The notes under the pieces: generated by a model | Seen by the model: the letters and a program-made list of their open reading frames with translations, nothing else | Told to the model about the DNA's origin: nothing | Databases searched by the model: none | Part shown: positions 14,317-18,793 of the stretch, in pieces | Numbering within the stretch: position 1 is the first letter of the stretch | Layout of the letters: each line of letters begins with the position of its first letter | Position numbers and translations under genes: made by a program | Assembly: GCA_030746295.1 (NCBI GenBank) | Contig: JASLMY010000081.1 | Coordinates: 1-18,793, forward strand | Length of the DNA: 18,793 nt | Direction of reading: 5' to 3' | DNA from: Alphaproteobacteria bacterium | Lineage (GTDB): Bacteria; Pseudomonadota; Alphaproteobacteria; GCA-2731375

Positions 14317-15684
14317 TCAAGGCCGCTTCACGACCTCGGCCAGGCGGGCGAGCGGGCCTTCCTCGGACATGATCGCCAGGCCGGCGGAGAAGTGACCCCG
14401 GCGCCAGATGAAACGGTTTTCCGCCGGCACCCCCCAGCGCTCCGCCAGTGCCAGGCCGCCGGCGAAGGGTGTCACGTCGTCAACGCTGCCCAGCACCATG
14501 ACGATGTTCTCGGGAGGAATCGCGCTCTCGCCCGGCTCCGCCAGCCCCAGCCAAGGCGCCAGCACGGCCTCGCTCCAGCCTCTGGCCTTCAGCCGCTTCG
14601 GAAGGTCGAGGGCGGTGGCGAGGCTGCTGGCCTCCATGGTGGCGCCGATATCGCCGCTGGTGGAACAGAGGAAGAGGGCGTCGGGACGTACCTCTGCCGG
14701 CCAAGTCCGGGCTGCGGTAGCGACCAACTGCGAGGTCAGCGCGCCGAGACTGATGCCGCCGACCGCCACCGGTCCCGGGCTCGTTTCGCGCGCCCAGCGG
14801 ACCAGCGCCGCGACCTCGGCCACCCAGGCCTCGAAGAGCTCGATCATACCGACGGGTGCGCGCGCCAGCGCCGGCTCGCCACCGTAATAGCCGTCTTTGC
14901 GCCGGCGCCCATGCCAGGGGCCTTCCGGCCGGATGACGCGGATGCCTCGGGCCGCCAGTGCCGGGATCGGGTCGCGGCTGTCGGGCCAGAACTCCATCTC
15001 CATGGTGATGCCGTGCAGGAAGATCAGGGTCGCCGGCTCAGCCACACCCTCGGGCTCGAAGACGTGCGCCCAGGCGGGTCCGAGGTCGTTCTCGTTCGGG
15101 GTCGGGAAGCGTAGCCAGTATTGCTCGCCTACCGGTCCCGGCACGCTGTGCGAGCGCGCGATCTCGGTTTCTTTTGGGGCCGGGAAGGCGGCGTCCGGAC
15201 CGGCCAAGCGATGGCGGTGGTGTCGGGTCAACTCGTCCGGCGGCGGGATCTCGAAGCGGACCGCCGGCAGGCGGCTGCGAAGCGCCAGGGGCACGAAGGC
15301 GCCGCGCCCCAGCATCAGCATCTCGGCGGCGATCCGCGTCCGGACCTCGCTGTCGCCGCTGCCGAAGAAGACCGCCTCCCAGTTCCGCTCGGCGGCGGCA
15401 TAGACGCGGCGGCGGTGGCGCACGATGCCGAGCGGCGCCTTGACGAGGCCGGCGCCGACCGCCTTCTCGGCCGGCAGCTCGTGCCAGAACCGGTCGATGT
15501 CGCCATCGGCCGACAGCGCCGCTGCCCAGGCCCTGGAGAGCGGCAGATACCAGCGGGTGATCAGGGCGAGGGCGGTCCGGTCGAACCAGGGGCGGAGCCA
15601 GAGGCCGGCGAAGGGGTCGCGGAAAATCCAACCGCCGGGCGGCGGCGGCAATCGGGAAGGCCTGCCTGGGGCCGAGAGTTGCAT
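14317..15684 (-). CDS. 455-residue alpha/beta hydrolase with long N-terminal region (ABHD18-like)
   Basis: The catalytic domain occupies about residues 200-455. LIFLHGITMEMEFW is the oxyanion strand, and GPWHGRRRKDGYYGGEP resembles the RRP-type block of ABHD18/DUF2048 proteins. The nucleophile elbow is GISLG with Ser312. Asp402 or Asp403 (GSVDDVTPF) and His431 (RRGHFS) complete the triad. The first 200 residues have no transmembrane stretch that I can support and no motif I know, though they include PFAGLWLRPWFDRTAL and WEAVFFGSG. The start is nine bases after the hyuB stop with AAGG six bases upstream, so it is co-transcribed with hyuAB. The ABHD18 comparison is from remembered motifs and is tentative; the hydrolase fold call is firm. 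Confidence 0.85.
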   Translation of the reverse strand: MQLSAPGRPSRLPPPPGGWIFRDPFAGLWLRPWFDRTALALITRWYLPLSRAWAAALSADGDIDRFWHELPAEKAVGAGLVKAPLGIVRHRRRVYAAAERNWEAVFFGSGDSEVRTRIAAEMLMLGRGAFVPLALRSRLPAVRFEIPPPDELTRHHRHRLAGPDAAFPAPKETEIARSHSVPGPVGEQYWLRFPTPNENDLGPAWAHVFEPEGVAEPATLIFLHGITMEMEFWPDSRDPIPALAARGIRVIRPEGPWHGRRRKDGYYGGEPALARAPVGMIELFEAWVAEVAALVRWARETSPGPVAVGGISLGALTSQLVATAARTWPAEVRPDALFLCSTSGDIGATMEASSLATALDLPKRLKARGWSEAVLAPWLGLAEPGESAIPPENIVMVLGSVDDVTPFAGGLALAERWGVPAENRFIWRRGHFSAGLAIMSEEGPLARLAEVVKRP

Positions 15685-15693
15685 GCTGTGCCT

Positions 15694-17727
15694 TCAGCCC
15701 ACCGCCGGCGGCTCGAGGCGGGCGACGTGGACCGCATCGCCGGACCCGAGGCCGAGGACGCGGGCTAGCACTTCGTCGGCGGGCACGGTGCCGGCCACGA
15801 CTTGGTGGTCGAGGCGCACCCATGCGCGGAGCGGCGGCCCGCCGGTACCGCGAAGCTCGACGATGTCACCCTCCGCGACGCCGATACGGCCGGCATCCTC
15901 GGGGTGCAGGGGGCAAATCCGGCGCCGGCTGACCCGCCCGGTGGCGTAGAGCGACGTTTCGGACGGACGGCTGGCGAGCCGTACCCGCGCCGCCTCCAGC
16001 GCATTCCGCTGTTTGGCCGTCGCCGCGGCATCGACCGCGCCGTCGGCGTCGAGGACCACGCCATAGAGATCGGCGGCGACGGTGCTGCTGACATAGCCCT
16101 CGGCGACGTCCTCGGCCACCGCTTCCGCCGGCCGCTGCAGCGGATCGCCGTAACCGCCGCCGCCGGCCGACTGCAGCACGACGACGTCGCCCTGGCGCAT
16201 CTGGAAGCCGCCGACCTTGCCCGGCGTCTCGAAGCGCAGCGGCGCCTCGTCGCGGCGCACGAAGGAGTCTACCGGTGCCGCGGCAGCGCCGCCCTCGACG
16301 CCGAAGGGCGGCAAAATGGCGCCGTCCGACAACAGGGAATAGGTCGCCTCGGCCGCGTCGAGGCGGATGGCGCGGCGCATGCCGAGGCCGCCGCGATGAC
16401 GGCCGCCACCGCCGGAATCGACGCCCAAACGCGAGAAGAGGATCGTCATCGGCAAGCGGCTCTCCAATACCTCGGTCGGTTGCACCGTCGACAGGTCGCC
16501 CCAGTCGATCGCCGCCATGGCACTGGCGCCGTCGGCGTCGACGAGCGCGCCGTTGCCGCCGGCGGCCCATTCGTAGTGCACCCACTGGCGGTTGCTGGCG
16601 GCATCATGGCCGCCGATCATGTTGTGGAACGAGGTCCGGTGGATGTCGCCCGAGACCCGCTCAGGCATCGCCTGCGCCAGCGCCCCCAGCATGGTGGCGA
16701 TCACCCGCTTGCGGATTTCGCCATGGCTGCCCGCCGGGGCCGGATGGCGGACGTTGACGATCGTGCCCTCGGGCGCCAGCACCGTGACCGGCCGAAAGGC
16801 GCCGTGGTTCAGGGCCGCATCGGGGTCGAGGATCGACTTCAGCGTGATGTAGACCGAGGCCGCGGTCACCGCGGCGGTGGAATTCACCGGCAGCGGCACC
16901 TGCGGCGAGGCGCCCGAGAGGTCGGCAGTCAGGGTCTCGCCGGTAATCTTGAGATCCAGCGGCAGCAGTAGCGGCTCGAAGCCCTCAGGCCCAAAACTCT
17001 CCAGGTAGTCTTCGTAGTAGTAATCGCCGTCCGGCAGGCGGGCGATCTGCTGCCGCATCTGGGCCTCCGAGCGGTCGAGGTTCTGGGCCACGGCGGCGAG
17101 TAGGGTCTCGACCCCGTAGCGCCCCATCAGCTCCTCCAGGCGCCGCTCGGCGGTGCGGCAGGCGGCGAGGCCCGAGCGGAAATCGCCCAGGCGCTCGTCC
17201 GGCACCCGCATGTTGCTCAAGATCAGGTCCATCGCCGCCTGGTTGACCTCGCCGCCCTCGACGATCCGGATCGGCGGGATCCGCATTCCCTCCTGGTATA
17301 TCTCGCTGGCCGTACCCGACATGCTGCCGGGCACGCTGCCGCCGACGTCGGCCCAGTGCTCGCGCACGGCAGGGAAGAAGACGAGCTCGCCCTCGGCGAA
17401 GACCGGGTAGACGAGGGTGACGTCGTTCAGATGCGTGCCGCCGGCATAGACGTCGTTCATCAAGATCACGTCGCCCGGCCTCAACCTCTCCTCGAAGCGG
17501 GCCAGCGCCGCCTCGACCGACCAGGGCAGGGGCACGACGTGGCTGCCGATGTCCTCGGACTGTGCCACCACTCGTCCCTCGGCGTCGAAGAGGCCGCAGG
17601 AGAAGTCGCGGGCCTCGTAGATTGCGACCGAGCGGGCCGTCTGGAAGACGGTGGCGCGCATCTCCCGGACCACCGAAATCAGCCCTTCGCCGACCACCTC
17701 TAGCGTAATGGGGTCGAGCACCGCCAC
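15694..17727 (-). CDS. hyuB: hydantoinase B/oxoprolinase family protein with C-terminal extension
   Basis: The 677-residue product is a HyuB-type subunit, which works with HyuA in ATP-dependent opening of hydantoins, 5-oxoproline or related cyclic amides, or in acetone- or acetophenone-type carboxylation. Diagnostic blocks are the N-terminal FQTARSVAIYEARDFSCGL, GDVILMNDVYAGGTHLNDV, REHWADVGGSVPGSMSG, ILSNMRVPDERLGD, and SAGGGGYGDPLQRP near residue 535. The usual protein ends around residue 580; here a further block at 597-677 follows (nucleotides 15694-15939). Translation starts at GTG 17727 directly after the hyuA stop (TAAGTG), with GGGAGG six bases upstream, so the two are coupled. Which ring or carbonyl it acts on cannot be told. 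Confidence 0.93.
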   Translation of the reverse strand: MAVLDPITLEVVGEGLISVVREMRATVFQTARSVAIYEARDFSCGLFDAEGRVVAQSEDIGSHVVPLPWSVEAALARFEERLRPGDVILMNDVYAGGTHLNDVTLVYPVFAEGELVFFPAVREHWADVGGSVPGSMSGTASEIYQEGMRIPPIRIVEGGEVNQAAMDLILSNMRVPDERLGDFRSGLAACRTAERRLEELMGRYGVETLLAAVAQNLDRSEAQMRQQIARLPDGDYYYEDYLESFGPEGFEPLLLPLDLKITGETLTADLSGASPQVPLPVNSTAAVTAASVYITLKSILDPDAALNHGAFRPVTVLAPEGTIVNVRHPAPAGSHGEIRKRVIATMLGALAQAMPERVSGDIHRTSFHNMIGGHDAASNRQWVHYEWAAGGNGALVDADGASAMAAIDWGDLSTVQPTEVLESRLPMTILFSRLGVDSGGGGRHRGGLGMRRAIRLDAAEATYSLLSDGAILPPFGVEGGAAAAPVDSFVRRDEAPLRFETPGKVGGFQMRQGDVVVLQSAGGGGYGDPLQRPAEAVAEDVAEGYVSSTVAADLYGVVLDADGAVDAAATAKQRNALEAARVRLASRPSETSLYATGRVSRRRICPLHPEDAGRIGVAEGDIVELRGTGGPPLRAWVRLDHQVVAGTVPADEVLARVLGLGSGDAVHVARLEPPAVG

Positions 17728-18793
17728 TTAAGCCTCCCGTTCCATGATCAAGTTGCCGAAGCCGTCGACCCGAACCCGGTGGCCGGGGGGGACCACGGTC
17801 GTGGCACCTGCCTCCAGGACCAGCGCGGGTCCGCGGAATGCCGCCTCGGCCGGCAGCCGGTCCCGGTCGTAGAGGTCGGCCTCGCACGGCTCGGCGTCGA
17901 AGGCGACCCGGGCGCCGCCGAGGCGGGCGGCGGCGAGGTCTCCACCGGCGGTCAGCGCCACCTCCGGCTTGGCCAGGGCGCCGACGGCCGAAAGGCGCAG
18001 GCAGACGAGCTCCGCCGGGTCCTCCGGCGCTTCGCCGTAGCGCTCGGCGTAGACATGGCGGAAGGCGGCCTCGACGTCGGCGATTGTGCCCGCGTCCTCG
18101 GGCATCGCCACCGTCAGCTCGAAGGCTTGGCCCCGGTAGCGGAGGTCGAGCGCCGCCAGAAAGCGCATCGCCGCCGCCGGCACGCCCTCGGCCGTCAGCG
18201 CCTCGCGGCCCCGGTCGCGCATCTCGTCGAAGGCGGCTTGCAACGCCGCCAGTGACAGCTCGGCCAGCGGCGCGAGGCGGCTTGAGACGTGGTCGTATCG
18301 GACGTCGGCTGCCAACAGGCCGAGGGCGGAGAAGTTGCCCGGCAGCGGCGGAATCACCATCCGGGCGATGGCAAGCTCGGCCGCTACCGCCGCGGCGTGC
18401 ATCGGCCCCGCACCGCCATAGGCGAAGAGCGAGAAATCGCGCGGGTCGTGGCCGCGCATGATCGAGATCTCCTTCACCGCCGTCGTCATCCGAGCGACGG
18501 CCAGCTTGACGATGCCGTCCGCCATCTGCAGTGGCGCCACGCCCAACGCGTCGGCGAGGCTTTCCACCGCCGCGGCGGCGGCCGCTTGATTCAGCCGGAT
18601 GGCGCCGCCCAGCGGGGCCTCGGCCGAGAGCCGGCCGAGCAGCAGGTTGGCATCCGTCACCGTCGCCGCTTCGCCACCCTGGCCATAGCAGGCCGGGCCC
18701 GGATACGCGCCCGCCGAGCGCGGCCCGACATTCAGAAAGCCGCCGACGTCGCGCCAGGCGATGGAGCCGCCGCCCGCACCCACGGTGTTGATC
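17728..18793 (-). CDS. hyuA: hydantoinase A/oxoprolinase family protein (C-terminal part)
   Basis: The gene runs off the right edge, so only the last 355 residues are present. The frame is open to the window end, beginning with INTVGAGGGSIAW, a HyuA landmark. Further marks are RSAGAYPGPACYGQGG, VTDANLLLGRL, MRGHDPRDFSLFAYGGAGPMHA, which belongs to the ASKHA-fold ATP-binding core, and LRYRGQAFELTV. The C-terminus GFGNLIMEREA is standard. HyuA supplies the ATP-binding half of the HyuAB enzyme. It ends with TAA at 17728-17730, with hyuB starting at the very next base. Subtypes (N-methylhydantoinase, 5-oxoprolinase, acetone carboxylase beta-like) cannot be separated without the N-terminal half. 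Confidence 0.93.
   Translation of the reverse strand, partial: INTVGAGGGSIAWRDVGGFLNVGPRSAGAYPGPACYGQGGEAATVTDANLLLGRLSAEAPLGGAIRLNQAAAAAAVESLADALGVAPLQMADGIVKLAVARMTTAVKEISIMRGHDPRDFSLFAYGGAGPMHAAAVAAELAIARMVIPPLPGNFSALGLLAADVRYDHVSSRLAPLAELSLAALQAAFDEMRDRGREALTAEGVPAAAMRFLAALDLRYRGQAFELTVAMPEDAGTIADVEAAFRHVYAERYGEAPEDPAELVCLRLSAVGALAKPEVALTAGGDLAAARLGGARVAFDAEPCEADLYDRDRLPAEAAFRGPALVLEAGATTVVPPGHRVRVDGFGNLIMEREA

Overview
The window is high-GC, densely coded DNA with GTG starts and strong GGAGG-type ribosome binding sites. The gene content (LeuCD-like hydratases, a ChaN-type haem lipoprotein, a TauD/TfdA dioxygenase, HyuAB) suggests a metabolically versatile alphaproteobacterium, perhaps of the Rhodospirillales type. 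That placement is inferred from style and content; there is no rRNA or other marker gene. I see no tRNA, rRNA, CRISPR array, insertion sequence or phage gene.

Region 1 (1-2353, + strand) holds the 3' end of a LeuC-like large subunit, a LeuD-like small subunit starting one base after it, and an isocitrate-lyase/PEP-mutase family enzyme with the lyase motif KRCGH. An aconitase-type hydratase pair beside a C-C lyase resembles the dimethylmaleate hydratase / 2,3-dimethylmalate lyase set, so this trio may be catabolic and not leucine biosynthesis. A 395-base stretch without a convincing gene (2354-2748) follows, holding a 14-base perfect palindrome and a short hairpin.

Region 2 (2749-10455, + strand) is the most striking part: five tightly spaced genes (gaps 14-27 bases) forming one redox operon. 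They encode an NfnA/SudB-type FAD/[2Fe-2S] subunit, an NfnB/GltD-type FAD/NADPH/[4Fe-4S] subunit, a fused gamma-alpha subunit and a TPP beta subunit of a 2-oxoacid:ferredoxin oxidoreductase, and a 748-residue protein. The last ends in a single-[4Fe-4S] ferredoxin domain, and its middle looks like a remote, TPP-motif-less relative of the C-terminal part of pyruvate:ferredoxin oxidoreductase. Together they could oxidise a 2-oxoacid with CoA and pass electrons through the fused ferredoxin to NAD(P), possibly with electron bifurcation.

Region 3 (10508-13336, + strand) has a ChaN-like haem-binding lipoprotein, a classical short-chain dehydrogenase and a TauD/TfdA-type Fe(II)/2-oxoglutarate dioxygenase; the last two are probably co-transcribed.

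Region 4 (13357-18793, - strand) runs towards region 3. In transcription order it has the 3' part of hyuA, hyuB (with an extra C-terminal domain), a 455-residue alpha/beta hydrolase with a long N-terminal region, and a second, compact alpha/beta hydrolase. It looks like a catabolic cluster for a cyclic amide, lactam or ester-like substrate that I cannot name. The dioxygenase and the last hydrolase converge with only 20 bases between their stop codons.
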